A DNA stretch of 64,000 nt from assembly GCA_008501585.1 (NCBI GenBank), contig QQUN01000069.1, positions 1 through 64,000 on the forward strand, in the 5' to 3' direction. The stretch is from Pseudomonadota bacterium. Its GTDB lineage: Bacteria > Pseudomonadota > Gammaproteobacteria > Burkholderiales > Rhodocyclaceae. A program made the translations under genes and the position numbers. This document shows positions 45,480 through 57,268 of the stretch, piece by piece. Every line of letters begins with the position of its first letter. Position 1 is the first letter of the stretch. The notes under the pieces were generated by a model. The model was given only the letters and a program-made list of their open reading frames with translations. It did no database searches and was not told where the DNA came from.

Positions 45480-46420
45480 CAGGCCCGGGCCGTGTGGGCC
45501 AGCGGCAGCCGGGACAGCAGGCGGATCACCAGCAGGGCGAACACCAGCCGGGCCCACAGGATGCCTGACAGGTCGGCGCCCATCAGCAGGATCAGCAGCG
45601 TATCTTCGATCAGGCTGTGGCACAGGCCGAGAAAGCTCAGGGTGAGGAAGACATCGCGTCGGCTCAGCGTGCCGCTGCGCACTTCCCTGAGCAACAGCCC
45701 GGCCCCGAAGGTCAGTCCGAGCGTCGCACCAATGACGGTGATGTTCGCCGCCTCGCCGCGGATGCCGATCAGGCGCAGCACCGGCACCAGCACCGCGTGG
45801 ATCAGCCGTTCGATGCCCAGGTAGCGGAGCAGCCGGAGTATCGCCATCAAGCTGGCGATGATCACCAGAATCCAAGCCAGCGTCTGTAGCTGGTCGAGTG
45901 CCCAGCCTGCCAGCGTCGGCGCGACGGCCGGAGCCTGCCAGGGCAGCTCGAGCGGCTGGTCGAGCCCGCCGGTGCCTTCATAGATGAGGTTCAGCAGCGC
46001 GCCCAGCACCACGGCACCGCCCAGGCGGATCAGCAGCGTTGCGCGCCAGCTCACGCCGGCGGCCTTGGCCACGGCCCCCTCTACCGGCAGCGAGTGCGCC
46101 ACCAGCATCATGGTGCCCAGCACCGTCGCCTGCGCGACGGTGACCGGCGTATCGGCCGCCAGCGCGAAGAACACCACCAGGCCGGCGTAGATGTTGCTCA
46201 GCAAGGTGGCGGCCCAGACCAGGCCCAGGTTGTCCGGCAGGCCAACCAGCGCCATGACCGGCGACAGCAGCCCGGCCAGCATCGCGCTGCCGCCGAGCAT
46301 GTCCAGCGCCTTGACCACCAGCAGCGCCGGCACCATGACCTTGAGCAAGGCCCAATAGACGAAGAGCACCTCAAGGGCAAAGGCGCTGACGGGATGCGAT
46401 GGCGGCGGCGATGTTTTCAC
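45479..46420 (-). CDS. nucleoside recognition (Gate) domain membrane protein
   Basis: A 313-aa inner-membrane protein with about eight hydrophobic segments. Gate-like repeats include LLKVMVPALLVVKALDMLG and QTLAWILVIIASLMAILRLLRYLG, plus GATLGLTFGAGLLLREVRSGTLSRRD and LCHSLIEDTLLILLMGAD. The start is GTG 46420 without a clear ribosome site, so the N-terminus is uncertain. Divergent from the Lrp-type regulator, which might control it. Substrate unknown. Confidence 0.78.
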   Translation of the reverse strand: MKTSPPPSHPVSAFALEVLFVYWALLKVMVPALLVVKALDMLGGSAMLAGLLSPVMALVGLPDNLGLVWAATLLSNIYAGLVVFFALAADTPVTVAQATVLGTMMLVAHSLPVEGAVAKAAGVSWRATLLIRLGGAVVLGALLNLIYEGTGGLDQPLELPWQAPAVAPTLAGWALDQLQTLAWILVIIASLMAILRLLRYLGIERLIHAVLVPVLRLIGIRGEAANITVIGATLGLTFGAGLLLREVRSGTLSRRDVFLTLSFLGLCHSLIEDTLLILLMGADLSGILWARLVFALLVIRLLSRLPLAHTARA

Positions 46421-46560
46421 GGTGGCGGGGCGGTGGGTGGCGTTGAGGCCTAGTCTAGGCGCCGCGACGGATAATCATTCGCCAAAATTGGGTGAGAACT
46501 TTCCGGAAAATTTCTTTCGGCAGGCATAAACTGAAGAATCTGAATGTATGCATGTTTGCC

Positions 46561-47031
46561 ATGTCGCTGGACCGTACCGATCGCCGCATTCTCGCCCTCC
46601 TGCAACAGGACGCCGCCCTGACCAACCAGGCGCTCGCCGAGCAGATCGGGCTGTCGCCGCCGGCCTGCCTGAAGCGGGTCAAGCGCCTGCGCGAGGCCGG
46701 CATCATCACCCGCCAGGTGGCGCTGGTCGATCCGCAGCGGATCGGTCCGCTACTGCATATCGTGGTGGAAGTGACGATGGAGCGCGACCGCAAGGATCTG
46801 TACCAGCGCTTTCTGCGGCGTGCCCTGGCCCACGGCGCCGTGAAGCAGTGCTACCAGGTGACCGGCGAGATCGATTTCGTCCTGATCGTGGTGGTGCCGG
46901 ACATGGACGCCTACGATCGCTTCTGCGACGAGGTGCTGTACGCGGATGACAACCTGCGCAAGTTCCGCACGCTGGTGTCGCGCTTCCGGAACAAGTTCGA
47001 GACCGCGCTGGACCTGCCAGCGCCGCCGTGA
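46561..47031 (+). CDS. Lrp/AsnC family transcriptional regulator
   Basis: DNA-binding regulator of 156 aa from ATG 46561: helix-turn-helix LDRTDRRILALLQQDAALTNQALAEQIGLSPPACLKRVKRL, then the RAM ligand-binding domain (VKQCYQVTGEIDFVLIVVVPDMDAYDRF). Upstream in-frame ATGs (46552, 46492) lack better ribosome sites. It lies between the Gate-protein gene (divergent) and an amino-acid-binding protein gene (convergent). The effector is probably an amino acid. Confidence 0.9.
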   Translation: MSLDRTDRRILALLQQDAALTNQALAEQIGLSPPACLKRVKRLREAGIITRQVALVDPQRIGPLLHIVVEVTMERDRKDLYQRFLRRALAHGAVKQCYQVTGEIDFVLIVVVPDMDAYDRFCDEVLYADDNLRKFRTLVSRFRNKFETALDLPAPP

Positions 47032-47050
47032 CGCCTTGCCGTGCGGCCGC

Positions 47051-47926
47051 TCAGGGAAACGCCGGCTCGCGGTTGGGGGTGGTGAAGGTTTCCTTGGTGA
47101 GCCGGTTGAGGGGCACCTTGAGCGTGCGGGTGTCAAACCAGCGTGCATAGAGTGCCGGCATTTTCGGCGTGGGCAGAAGGCCGGCCAGCGCATCGCTGAC
47201 CGCGGCGGCGAAGGCCGCGTCGTGCTTGCGCATCATGATGCCGTAGGGCTCGATCGACAGGAACGGGCCGACCACCTCGAACAGCGCCGGGCCGTCGGCA
47301 GCGGCCGAAATCTGTGAATAGAGAATGATGTCATCGAGCGCAAAGGCGCGGGCCGAGCCGTCACGCACGGCGGCGAGGCCGGCCTCGGCGTCGGCCACAT
47401 AGACCGGGACCAGCCCGAGCGATGCCGCGGCATCGTATTCGCGCACCAGCTTTTCGCCGGTGGTGTTCTTGATGAGCGCGATGGGCCGGGTTGCGAGGTC
47501 ATCGATGCTGCGGATCTTGTCGGCCTTGCGGGTCAGCAAGCGGGTGCCGGTGACGTAGAAGGCCGGCGAGAAGGCATAGCGCGCGAGGCGGTCGCGGGTG
47601 ATCGTCGATGCGCTGCAGTCCATGTCGGTTTCGTTGGCGTCGAGGGCGGTGAAGCGGGTGTCCCAGGTGGTTTCCCGGTAGGCGATCTTCAGCGCGGGCA
47701 GTCCGAGCCGGCTCTGCAGGTCGGCCGCGATCTGCCGGCAGACGTCGAGAGTGTAGCCTTCCGGGGCGTCGGCGGTGGCGACGCCGAAGGGCGGGTTGCC
47801 GCCAACCCAGCCGATGGTGAGGGTGCCGGTGCGGCGGATCTTTTCGAGGGTATCGGCCAGTGCGGGGGCGGCCAGCCCGAGGGCCAGGGCAAACATCAAC
47901 AGGCGGGGAAGGTGGCGGTGTGCCAT
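47051..47926 (-). CDS. polar amino acid ABC transporter substrate-binding protein
   Basis: Periplasmic binding protein (SBP family 3) of 291 aa from ATG 47926, preceded by AAAGGAG. The signal peptide ends at ALA|DTLEKI. Ligand-domain blocks seen: TIGWVGGNPPFGVATADAPEGYTLD-like start, MDCSASTITRDRLARYAFSPAFY, KNTTGEKL and DDIILYS. Related to glutamate/aspartate binders such as GltI. No permease or ATPase gene adjoins it. Confidence 0.88.
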   Translation of the reverse strand: MAHRHLPRLLMFALALGLAAPALADTLEKIRRTGTLTIGWVGGNPPFGVATADAPEGYTLDVCRQIAADLQSRLGLPALKIAYRETTWDTRFTALDANETDMDCSASTITRDRLARYAFSPAFYVTGTRLLTRKADKIRSIDDLATRPIALIKNTTGEKLVREYDAAASLGLVPVYVADAEAGLAAVRDGSARAFALDDIILYSQISAAADGPALFEVVGPFLSIEPYGIMMRKHDAAFAAAVSDALAGLLPTPKMPALYARWFDTRTLKVPLNRLTKETFTTPNREPAFP

Positions 47927-48236
47927 CGCGCGTCTCCTTTGGGGCCGGGCGCGCAGGCGGGCGCGTGACGGCTGGCCCTGGCGTATTGTCTTGACGCGAT
48001 CGGCAGTGGGGCCCCCGGGCGTGGCGACGGGTGCGTCGCCGTGCCGGGGGCGAGGGGCCCGGGGTTGCCGGGAACGCCTATTTAACGGGACTTGGCCGAG
48101 CAAAACATTGCGATATGCCAACCGGATTGTGGCGAGAAAGAAATGGCGGTGCGTCGAGGTGCCGGAATCGGAAAAGAAAAACCCCGCGGCGGTGTTGCGC
48201 CGCAGCGGGGCTCGGGTTGGCAGGCGTCTCGGGCGC
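47927..48236. other. 310-bp intergenic region between parC and SBP genes
   Basis: Holds the parC terminator (48171-48211) and, on the minus strand, the upstream region of the binding-protein gene. The 48080-48160 portion is less GC-rich than its surroundings. I see no convincing ORF, RNA gene or promoter with both boxes. Confidence 0.5.
48171..48211 (-). terminator. intrinsic terminator after parC
   Basis: On the minus strand CCCCGC pairs with GCGGGG and inner GGCG with CGCC around a 6-nt loop, with a 3-nt bulge, followed by TTTTTCTTTT. It begins 26 nt after the parC stop. Confidence 0.8.
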
Positions 48237-50594
48237 TCAGCGGGCGCCGGTGGGCTTGATCTTCTGCGGCAGCGGCACGCCCTTGCGCGCACGGCGATGG
48301 CGCCAGAGTTCGAGCTGGTTGGGCTTGATGCTCAGCTCGGTGGCCCGGTTGCCGCGGCCGATCCCCTGAATGCTCAGGTTGGCGGCGTTGTCGGGCACGG
48401 CGACGGCGGCCAGCTGGGCCTCGGTGTCGAGGGCCATCACGATGACGCCGCGGCCGCCGGCCTGCACCTTCATTTCGCTGAGCGGGAAGACCAGCACGCG
48501 GCCCGTGTCGGACAGCGCCACGATCCAGTCGCCCGCCACCGGCGTCGGCGCCAGCACCTTCTCGCCCTTCTCGAGCGTCATGAAGGCCTTGCCGGCGCGC
48601 TGGCGGGTGGTGGCGTCAGTGATCTTGCAGATGAAGCCGTAGCCGCCCGAGTTGGCGAACAGGTAGTGCGCCTCGGGCGCGGCGGTGAGCACCTGGGCGA
48701 GCTTGGCGCCGTCCTGGAACTCCACCAGGGTGGCCATCGGCGTGCCGTCGCCGCGTCCGCCGGGCAGGTCGGCCACGCGCACGGTGTAGGCGCGGCCCTT
48801 GGTGTCGATCACGATCAGCGGCCACACGCTGCGGGTTTCGATCACCGCGAAGCCGGTGTCGCCGGTCTTGTAGTTGATGCTGGCCGGGTCGATGCCATGG
48901 CCCTGGCGGGTGCGCACCCAGCCGTTCTTCGAGACGATCAGGGTCACCGGCTCGTCGGCCACGCTGACCTCGGCCACCGCCACCGGGGCGACGGTCTCGA
49001 TCAGGGTGCGGCGGTCGTCGCCGTACTGTTTGGCGTCGGCTTCGATCTCCTTGAGGATCAGCCTGGTCATCGCCGGGCGGCTGTCGAGCAGGTGGGTCAG
49101 GCCGTCGCGCTCGTCCTTCAGCTTGGCCAGTTCCTGCTCGATCTTGATGCCTTCGAGCCGCGCCAGCTGGCGCAGGCGGATCTCGAGGATGTCCTCGGCC
49201 TGGATCTCGGTCAGGCCGAAGGCGGCGATCAGCGCCGGCTTGGGTTCGTCCGACTCGCGGATGACGCGGATCACTTCCTCGATGTTGAGGAAGGCGATCA
49301 TGCGTCCTTCAAGGATGTGGATGCGGCGGTCGACTTCGTCAAGCCGGTGGCGGGTGCGCCGCTCGACCGTGACATAGCGGAAGTCCACCCACTCGCTGAG
49401 GATCTGCACCAGGTTCTTCTGTTGCGGCCGGCCGTCGCGGCCGATCATGGTGAGGTTCAGCGAGGTCGAGGTCTCGAGGCTGGTGTGCGCGAGCAGCACG
49501 GCCATGAACTCGTCGCGGTCGAGGCGGCTTGAGCGCGGCTCGAGCACGATGCGCACGGCGGCCTTGTCGCTGGATTCGTCGCGCACGGTCTCGAGCACGC
49601 CGAGCACGCGCTGCTTGAGCTGCTTCTGCTCCTGCGAGACGTCTTTCTTGCCGCTGCGCGGCTGCGGGTTGGTGAGCGACTCGATCTCGGCCAGCACCTG
49701 GGCGGTCGACACCCCCTGTGGCAGCTCGTCGATGATCACCCGCCACTGGCCCCTCGCCATGTCCTCGATGCGCCAGCGGGCGCGCATGCGCAGGCTGCCG
49801 CGGCCGGTGGCGTAGGCCTCGCGCAGCGTCTCGGCCGGCGAGATGAGCTGGCCGCCGCCGGGGTAGTCGGGGCCGGGCAGGATGGCCATCACCTCGTCCA
49901 GCGTGGCCTCGGGCTTGCGGATCAGCAGGCAGGCGGCCTGTGCCACCTCGCGCAGGTTGTGCGGCGGAATCTCGGTGGCCATGCCCACGGCAATGCCCGA
50001 GGCGCCGTTCATGAGCACGAAGGGCAGGCGCGCCGGCAGCAGCACGGGCTCCTTGAAGGCGCCGTCGTAGTTGGGCGCGAAGTCCACCGTGCCGCGGTCG
50101 ATCTCGGAGAGCAGCAGGTCGGCAATCGGGGTCAGGCGGCACTCGGTATAGCGCATGGCGGCGGCGGAGTCGCCGTCGCGCGAGCCGAAGTTGCCCTGGC
50201 CGTCCACCAGCGGGTAGCGCAGCGAGAAGTCCTGCGCGGTGCGCACCATGGCGTCGTACACCGAGCTGTCGCCGTGCGGGTGGTATTTGCCGATCACGTC
50301 GCCGACCACGCGGGCCGACTTTACGTGCTTGCTGGTGGCCGACAGGCGCATCTCGTTCATGGCGAACAGGATGCGGCGCTGCACCGGCTTCATGCCGTCT
50401 TCCACCTGCGGCAGGGCGCGCGACTTGACCACGCTCATCGCGTAGGCGAGATAGGCGCGCTCGGCGAACAGGTCGAGGGGCAGGGCGTCATCGCCCATCG
50501 GCGGCGTGTCGCCCGGCGGGGCGGGCGGCGGCGGGACGTCGGCGGCAGCCGGCGCGGCGCCGGGGGCGAACAGGTCGAGGGTGTCGTTGCTCAT
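48237..50594 (-). CDS. parC: DNA topoisomerase IV subunit A
   Basis: DNA cleavage subunit that decatenates chromosomes. 785 aa with an extended Pro-rich N-terminus. The QRDR motif [12 protein letters not shown] is at 105-116, with serine at the E. coli Ser80 position and Asp at Glu84, the drug-sensitive type. Catalytic Tyr149 lies in [12 protein letters not shown]-terminal beta-pinwheel follows. Separated from parE by a binding-protein gene on the same strand. Confidence 0.96.
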   Translation of the reverse strand: MSNDTLDLFAPGAAPAAADVPPPPAPPGDTPPMGDDALPLDLFAERAYLAYAMSVVKSRALPQVEDGMKPVQRRILFAMNEMRLSATSKHVKSARVVGDVIGKYHPHGDSSVYDAMVRTAQDFSLRYPLVDGQGNFGSRDGDSAAAMRYTECRLTPIADLLLSEIDRGTVDFAPNYDGAFKEPVLLPARLPFVLMNGASGIAVGMATEIPPHNLREVAQAACLLIRKPEATLDEVMAILPGPDYPGGGQLISPAETLREAYATGRGSLRMRARWRIEDMARGQWRVIIDELPQGVSTAQVLAEIESLTNPQPRSGKKDVSQEQKQLKQRVLGVLETVRDESSDKAAVRIVLEPRSSRLDRDEFMAVLLAHTSLETSTSLNLTMIGRDGRPQQKNLVQILSEWVDFRYVTVERRTRHRLDEVDRRIHILEGRMIAFLNIEEVIRVIRESDEPKPALIAAFGLTEIQAEDILEIRLRQLARLEGIKIEQELAKLKDERDGLTHLLDSRPAMTRLILKEIEADAKQYGDDRRTLIETVAPVAVAEVSVADEPVTLIVSKNGWVRTRQGHGIDPASINYKTGDTGFAVIETRSVWPLIVIDTKGRAYTVRVADLPGGRGDGTPMATLVEFQDGAKLAQVLTAAPEAHYLFANSGGYGFICKITDATTRQRAGKAFMTLEKGEKVLAPTPVAGDWIVALSDTGRVLVFPLSEMKVQAGGRGVIVMALDTEAQLAAVAVPDNAANLSIQGIGRGNRATELSIKPNQLELWRHRRARKGVPLPQKIKPTGAR

Positions 50595-50610
50595 GAAAAC
50601 GTCGGAAATC

Positions 50611-51744
50611 TCAGTACATCATGCGGCCACCGGCGCCGATGACGCCGATGTCGCGGTAGGTGGAGCCGTTGTGGCGGGTGGGCGAGTAACTCAGCAGGAA
50701 GCCGGACAGGTTGGCCGGATTGAGCGACTCGATCGCATCGCGCAGCTTGGCGCGGGTCAGCGGCGGGCTGGCGTTGTCGGCGGCGAGCAGCAGCAGGCGG
50801 GCCGACACGAAGCCCTCCATGGTGTTGGGCGAGAGCGCTTCGCCGCGGTCGCCGTGGGTGGCGTGCAGGGTGCGCAACTCTTCGCAGATCGGCAGCGTGC
50901 AGGCCGCCGGGTCGGGCATGACCGAGACCATGCCAAAGCCGCGCGCCGCCTCGGCGCCGGCGGTCTTGATGATCTGGGTGGCGTCGTTGACCGAGATGCC
51001 GACCTTGGGGGCGAACAGGCCGGCGGCGTGGGCGGCCTTGACGGTGACCGCCGTGGGGGCGCCGGCAGTGCCCACGAGTACGGCCTGTGGGTCGGCGGCC
51101 ATCACGGAGGCAACTGCGGCGGAGACATCGACGCTGCCGCGCGGGCTGATGCCACGGCCGGCAATGGCCAGGCCGTGTGCCTTGACCGCCTCGACGAAGG
51201 CGCTGTGGATCGATTCGCCGAACGGGTCGTCTTCATGCAGGATGCCGACCCGCTTGACGCCGGAATTGGCAAAATGCCGGACGATGCGCTCGACTTCCTC
51301 GCCGTAGCTGGCGCGCACATGGAACACCAGCGGATTGAGCGGCGTGCGCAGGTGGTCGGCGCCGGTGTAGGGGCCGATCAGGGGGATGCGGGCGGCTTCG
51401 AGCAGACCGCTCTTGAGCACCGCGGCGGTGTTGGCGGTGCCCAGAATATTGACGATGGCCAGCGGCGCGTGGGCGTCGATGCCCGCCTTGAGCAGGCGCA
51501 CGGTGTCGTCCACCTCGTAGCGGTCGTCCAGCGCGACGAGCTTGATCTTTCGACCATGGATGCCGCCCTGGCGGTTGGCCTCGTCGATGGCCAGGCGTGC
51601 GCCGTAGCGCAGGGCGCGGCCGAGGCTGGCGCGGGAGGCGGAGTAGTCGGCTACCTGCAAGACGGTGAATTCAGCTGCCCGCGCGGGGAGGGCCGCGGCC
51701 AGCGTCGCGGTCAGGCATAACAGGGTCAGGCAGCGTCGCATCAT
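50611..51744 (-). CDS. branched-chain amino acid-type ABC substrate-binding protein
   Basis: Periplasmic binding protein of the LivJ/type 1 fold, 377 aa. Signal peptide [26 protein letters not shown]. Blocks include [50 protein letters not shown] and [14 protein letters not shown]. It has no transporter genes beside it and sits between parE and parC with 16 nt to parC, so it is probably co-transcribed with topoisomerase IV. Confidence 0.9.
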   Translation of the reverse strand: MMRRCLTLLCLTATLAAALPARAAEFTVLQVADYSASRASLGRALRYGARLAIDEANRQGGIHGRKIKLVALDDRYEVDDTVRLLKAGIDAHAPLAIVNILGTANTAAVLKSGLLEAARIPLIGPYTGADHLRTPLNPLVFHVRASYGEEVERIVRHFANSGVKRVGILHEDDPFGESIHSAFVEAVKAHGLAIAGRGISPRGSVDVSAAVASVMAADPQAVLVGTAGAPTAVTVKAAHAAGLFAPKVGISVNDATQIIKTAGAEAARGFGMVSVMPDPAACTLPICEELRTLHATHGDRGEALSPNTMEGFVSARLLLLAADNASPPLTRAKLRDAIESLNPANLSGFLLSYSPTRHNGSTYRDIGVIGAGGRMMY

Positions 51745-51777
51745 CGGGCAGGGCTCGTATGAGATAGGCGGGCAGGC

Positions 51778-53757
<1,980 letters not shown>

Positions 53758-53918
53758 GCGGATTCCGTTTGAAACCGTCCGCCGCCAGGGCGGATCACGG
53801 GACGAAAGGATAGCGGCTTTGCTGCGGCCTGTGTGTGTCGCTTCGCGGGCGCCGAATCGGTGGAGGCGTCGCCGGCGCGACGCGTCGGCAGCGTTGTGCT
53901 CCCGCGCGCCAGCGGCGC

Positions 53919-54593
53919 TCAGGGGGGCGGGGCGTGGCCGGTCTCGCGGCCGAGCTGGGCGAGGAAGTCGCGCATGAAACGGAGGCGCGAGGCGGCCTCC
54001 CGGCGGGCGGCGGGGGTGTGCAAGGTCTCGCCAACACGAAACAGCTTGCGATAGAAGTGGTCGATCGTGAACTGCTGGTCGTCCGGTTCGCGGGTGGTGC
54101 AGAACGGGTCGTCGGTGTGATAGAGCGGCCGGCCCAGCGCGCCGCCGACCATCAGGCAGCGGGCGATGCCGATGGCGCCGATGGCTTCGAGCCGGTCGGC
54201 ATCCTGGACGACTTTGGCTTCCAGCGTCTCGGCAGTGATGCCGGCGCTGAAGCTGTGGGCGGCGATGGCATGGCTGATCGCCGCCAGGCGCTCGGGCGGC
54301 GTGCCCTGGCCGCGCAGCCAGTCGCTGGCCAGCGCGGCGGCATGGCGCGAGGACAGGGCGCGGTCGGGGTGGTTCTTGGGGTAGCTCACACAGTCGTGCA
54401 ACCAGGCGGCAGGGATGACGATGGCCAGATCGGCGCCTTCGGCCTCGGCAATGCGCCGGGCGTTGGCGACGACGCGCTCGACATGGGCGATATCGTGCGC
54501 CGGGTCGGCCGGCAGGCGGGTGAGGATGAAGGCGCGCAGCGCCGTGTCGTCGGGCGTCAGCGGCGCACCGGGGGTGCGTACCGACTCAGACAC
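53919..54593 (-). CDS. HD-domain phosphohydrolase
   Basis: 224-aa metal-dependent phosphohydrolase resembling the YedJ group. Metal ligands: H in DIAHVERV, HD in AAWLHDCVSYPKN, and D in VVQDADRLEAIGAIGIARC. Starts with GTG overlapping flgN by 8 nt, so it is expressed with the flgMN operon. Substrate unknown; it may be a nucleotide. A link to flagella is positional only. Confidence 0.85.
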   Translation of the reverse strand: MSESVRTPGAPLTPDDTALRAFILTRLPADPAHDIAHVERVVANARRIAEAEGADLAIVIPAAWLHDCVSYPKNHPDRALSSRHAAALASDWLRGQGTPPERLAAISHAIAAHSFSAGITAETLEAKVVQDADRLEAIGAIGIARCLMVGGALGRPLYHTDDPFCTTREPDDQQFTIDHFYRKLFRVGETLHTPAARREAASRLRFMRDFLAQLGRETGHAPPP

Positions 54594-55062
54594 TGCCCAG
54601 GCTGCGGCCGCCGCCGGCGGGGCGGGACTGGCCGTCCGGGCCGTAGAGCTGGGGCTGGTTGGCCGCGGCCAGCAGGGTGCTCAGCGCGGCCTGGTTGTGC
54701 TGCATGCGCTCGACGATGAGCACGCCGTTGCGCTGATTGCGGTCGCGGGCTTCGCGCGCCAGTTCGAGGACGGTGTCCCACGCGGCGAGGGCCGCCGGGG
54801 CGTCCTGGCACAGCGCGCGGATCACCGCGTCGCTCGGTTGCAGGCCGAGTCGGGCGAGCAGGCGGGTGCGGTCGTCGTTGATTTTCTGGAGTTGGCGGTA
54901 GCGCTGGTTCTTTTCTTCGGCCAGCGGCATCAGGGCGTCGGCCTGGCCGTCGATGAGCAGTTGCTCTTCGTTGACGAGCACATCGACGAAGCCGCGCAGA
55001 CGCGAGGCCTCGTCGATGATCAGCGCGTGCAGGCGGAGGCGATCGGGGTGCTGGGTCGTCAC
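54586..55062 (-). CDS. flgN: flagellar export chaperone FlgN
   Basis: Cytosolic chaperone for hook-filament junction proteins FlgK and FlgL. 158 aa, largely helical coiled-coil (LHALIIDEASRLRGFVDVLVNEEQLLIDGQAD and LAEEKNQRYRQLQKINDDR), with C-terminal NGVLIVERMQHNQAALSTL. GTG start overlaps the flgM stop (GTGA). Assignment rests on pattern and position. Confidence 0.85.
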   Translation of the reverse strand: MTTQHPDRLRLHALIIDEASRLRGFVDVLVNEEQLLIDGQADALMPLAEEKNQRYRQLQKINDDRTRLLARLGLQPSDAVIRALCQDAPAALAAWDTVLELAREARDRNQRNGVLIVERMQHNQAALSTLLAAANQPQLYGPDGQSRPAGGGRSLGSV

Positions 55063-55355
55063 GCTTGCCGGGGTTGGTGTGCCAGCATCTGGCGCACGCT
55101 CTCGATCAGCCCGTCGGCGACCTTGTTGGCATCCACCTTGAAATGCCCGTCGCTGATGGCCTGCTTGATTTCATCCACACGCGCCTGGTCAACCACCGGA
55201 GTTGCCGCAATGGCCTGTTCCGCCTTCTGCAGCCCCGATGACAGCTGCACCTGATCGCCCGCCGGGGCGCTCGGTGTCGCTGCGGCAGTCGCCTTGGCGC
55301 GCTGCTCGCCGGCAGGCGTGGTGCCCACCGATTTCACGGAGTTGTCGATTTTCAC
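55059..55355 (-). CDS. flgM: anti-sigma-28 factor FlgM
   Basis: Holds FliA inactive until the hook is complete, then is exported. 98 aa from GTG 55355 (MKIDNSVKSVG), GAGG upstream. The C-terminal FliA-binding part reads VDEIKQAISDGHFKVDANKVADGLIESVRQML, as in the family. A strong FliA promoter match lies 39 nt upstream, giving the usual feedback loop. Confidence 0.93.
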   Translation of the reverse strand: MKIDNSVKSVGTTPAGEQRAKATAAATPSAPAGDQVQLSSGLQKAEQAIAATPVVDQARVDEIKQAISDGHFKVDANKVADGLIESVRQMLAHQPRQA

Positions 55356-55393
55356 AGCCTGGTCCTCTTTTTTTATATATGACTACAGATGCT

Positions 55394-55420
55394 GTTACGG
55401 CGATGCACAAGAGAACTTTA
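55394..55420 (-). promoter_or_regulatory. FliA (sigma-28) promoter of flgM
   Basis: On the minus strand TAAAGTTC (55420-55413), 11-nt spacer, GCCGTAAC (55401-55394). Seven of eight -35 bases and the GCCG core match the consensus TAAAGTTT-N11-GCCGATAA. Confidence 0.8.
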
Positions 55421-55480
55421 GCATCCGGAATAGATACTGAATGTAACGCCGTCAACACCGGAGCCATGCTGTGAAACATA

Positions 55481-56167
55481 TCACGGACTGAGCACCACTT
55501 CCCCGTTTTCGTTGGCCACGCCATGGACCACTTTGCCCGAGGGCAGGCGGACGCGCACGCCGTCGCCGGCGCGGGCATTGCTCAGGGCGGTGCCACTGTT
55601 GGCTACGCGGAATCCGTTGCCCTGCACGATGACGGTGACTGGCCGGCCGGACTGGATGACCTGCGGCTGGGCCATCATGGTGGCGCGCAGCGGCTGGCCC
55701 TGGGCGACGGCGAAGCGCATCTGGCTGCCGATGGCCTGGGTCGGATCGGTGAGCAGCTGGCGGCCCATCTCGGTGAGGTCGCCCTGTTGTTCGGCGAGGT
55801 CGGCGGCGGTGAGGATCTCGCCGGGGCGCAGGGCGCGGCCGCTGACCAGGTAGTGTCCGATGACCCGCACCTGGGCGCCGACATACAGCGACCAGTTGGC
55901 CTGGCCAACGCAGCGCACGCCGACGCGGATGCGCCCCCAGGCACGGGTGCCGGCCGGTAGCCAGGGCTCGATGCGGTCGCAGGCGGGCAGGGGGGGCTGG
56001 GCCTGTGGCGGGGTGACCTCGATGTTCACCTCGCCCGGCAGGCCGACCGTCTGGCCGCGCAGGAATTCGTAGACCACCGCGCGAATGGTATCGGCGGACT
56101 GGGCATTGGCGCCCTGGCTGAACAGGACCAGTGCCGCCAGGAGCAGTCGGGAGGCTGTGCGTCTCAT
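55481..56167 (-). CDS. flgA: flagellar P-ring assembly chaperone FlgA
   Basis: Periplasmic chaperone for FlgI P-ring assembly. 228 aa with signal peptide MRRTASRLLLAALVLFSQGANAQ. The SAF domain (YLVSGRALRPGEILTAADLAEQQGDL) is followed by FRVANSGTALSNARAGDGVRVRLPSGKVVHG. Divergent from flgB, 125 nt upstream of flgM on the same strand. Confidence 0.93.
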   Translation of the reverse strand: MRRTASRLLLAALVLFSQGANAQSADTIRAVVYEFLRGQTVGLPGEVNIEVTPPQAQPPLPACDRIEPWLPAGTRAWGRIRVGVRCVGQANWSLYVGAQVRVIGHYLVSGRALRPGEILTAADLAEQQGDLTEMGRQLLTDPTQAIGSQMRFAVAQGQPLRATMMAQPQVIQSGRPVTVIVQGNGFRVANSGTALSNARAGDGVRVRLPSGKVVHGVANENGEVVLSP

Positions 56168-56349
56168 ACCCGCATTACACCATGCGACGGTCGCGCGGGC
56201 GGCGTGAACAGACCCGGCTTTTCGCCGCTGTTTGCCGGATCGGCAAAGCTTGCCGCCTGCCGGCCGGTTTTGCCGGCGCGGCGGACGAAAAGCCCGCGTT
56301 TTGAGGGCTTATTCGGACGATGAGCGCGAGAAACGGGTGCGTAGGATGC

Positions 56350-56366
56350 CTGGCATGAAAGGTGCA
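56350..56366 (+). promoter_or_regulatory. sigma-54 promoter of the flgB operon
   Basis: C-TGGCATG-AAAG-GTGCA matches YTGGCACG-N4-TTGCW with two mismatches. GG at 56352-56353 and GC at 56364-56365 are 12 nt apart. Start would fall near 56377, 54 nt before flgB. Confidence 0.7.
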
Positions 56367-56430
56367 ATAGGGTTCCTGCCCCTGGCGCCTGCCACCGATG
56401 GCCCCGCGGCACAGCAGACGAGGTGACACC

Positions 56431-56835
56431 ATGACCAACCGGCTCGATAACGCACTGCAGTTTCACCAGAACGCGCTGAACATCCGCGCCTATCGCCAGC
56501 AGTTGCTGTCCTCGAACATTGCCAACGCCGACACGCCGAACTACAAGGCGCGCGACCTGGACTTCAATGCGGCGCTGTCCGGTGCGCTCGGTTCGCGCAT
56601 GGGGCCGCTGGCCCTGGCCACCACGGCGCGCGGGCATCAGTCCGGCAGTACGGCCAGTCCGCTCGAAGCCGCAGCGCGTTACCGCACCGAGCAGCAGTCG
56701 AGCGTCGATGGCAACACCGTGAACATGGATGTGGAGCGCGCCGCCTTTGCCGAGAACGCGCTGCACTACGAAGCGAGCATCACCTTCATCAACGGCCTGT
56801 TGCGCAGCATGCAGTCTGCGGTCCAGGGCCAGTGA
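56431..56835 (+). CDS. flgB: flagellar basal body rod protein FlgB
   Basis: Proximal rod subunit, 134 aa from ATG 56431, GAGGTG upstream. Contains the rod-protein motif SSNIANADTPNYKARDLDF and a C-terminal coiled-coil helix (FAENALHYEASITFINGLL). First gene of flgBCDEFGHIJ. Confidence 0.96.
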   Translation: MTNRLDNALQFHQNALNIRAYRQQLLSSNIANADTPNYKARDLDFNAALSGALGSRMGPLALATTARGHQSGSTASPLEAAARYRTEQQSSVDGNTVNMDVERAAFAENALHYEASITFINGLLRSMQSAVQGQ

Positions 56836-56849
56836 GCGGAGGCTGAACG

Positions 56850-57254
56850 ATGAGCATGCTCAATGTCTTCAAGATCGCCGGCTCGGCGCTCAACGCCCAG
56901 TCGGTGCGGATGAACACCACCGCGTCGAACATGGCCAACGCCGACAGCGTGGTCGGGCCGGACGGCCAGCCCTACAAGGCCAAGCAGGTGGTGTTCTCGG
57001 CCGAGTCGGTCGATGGCGCCAGCTCGGTGGGCGTGAAGGTCAATCAGATTGTCGAGAGCGCCGAGCCGGGGCGCCTGGTGTATGACCCGGCCAACCCCGC
57101 CGCCAACGGCGAGGGCTATGTGGAAATGCCCAACGTGAATGTGGTGGAGGAGATGGTCAACATGATCTCGGCCTCGCGTTCGTATCAGGCCAACGCGGAG
57201 GTGATGAACACCGCCCGCACCTTGCTCCAGCGCACGCTGGGCATCGGCCAGTAA
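56850..57254 (+). CDS. flgC: flagellar basal body rod protein FlgC
   Basis: Proximal rod subunit, 134 aa. N-terminal [26 protein letters not shown] and C-terminal [37 protein letters not shown] helix match the rod family. GGAGG upstream; 14 nt after flgB. Confidence 0.96.
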   Translation: MSMLNVFKIAGSALNAQSVRMNTTASNMANADSVVGPDGQPYKAKQVVFSAESVDGASSVGVKVNQIVESAEPGRLVYDPANPAANGEGYVEMPNVNVVEEMVNMISASRSYQANAEVMNTARTLLQRTLGIGQ

Positions 57255-57268
57255 AGGAGAAGTCAGCC

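Noticed and set aside
53758..53918. Search for a gene or RNA between parE and the HD gene
   Set aside because: Only 161 bp of GC-rich sequence without a coding frame or clear structure.
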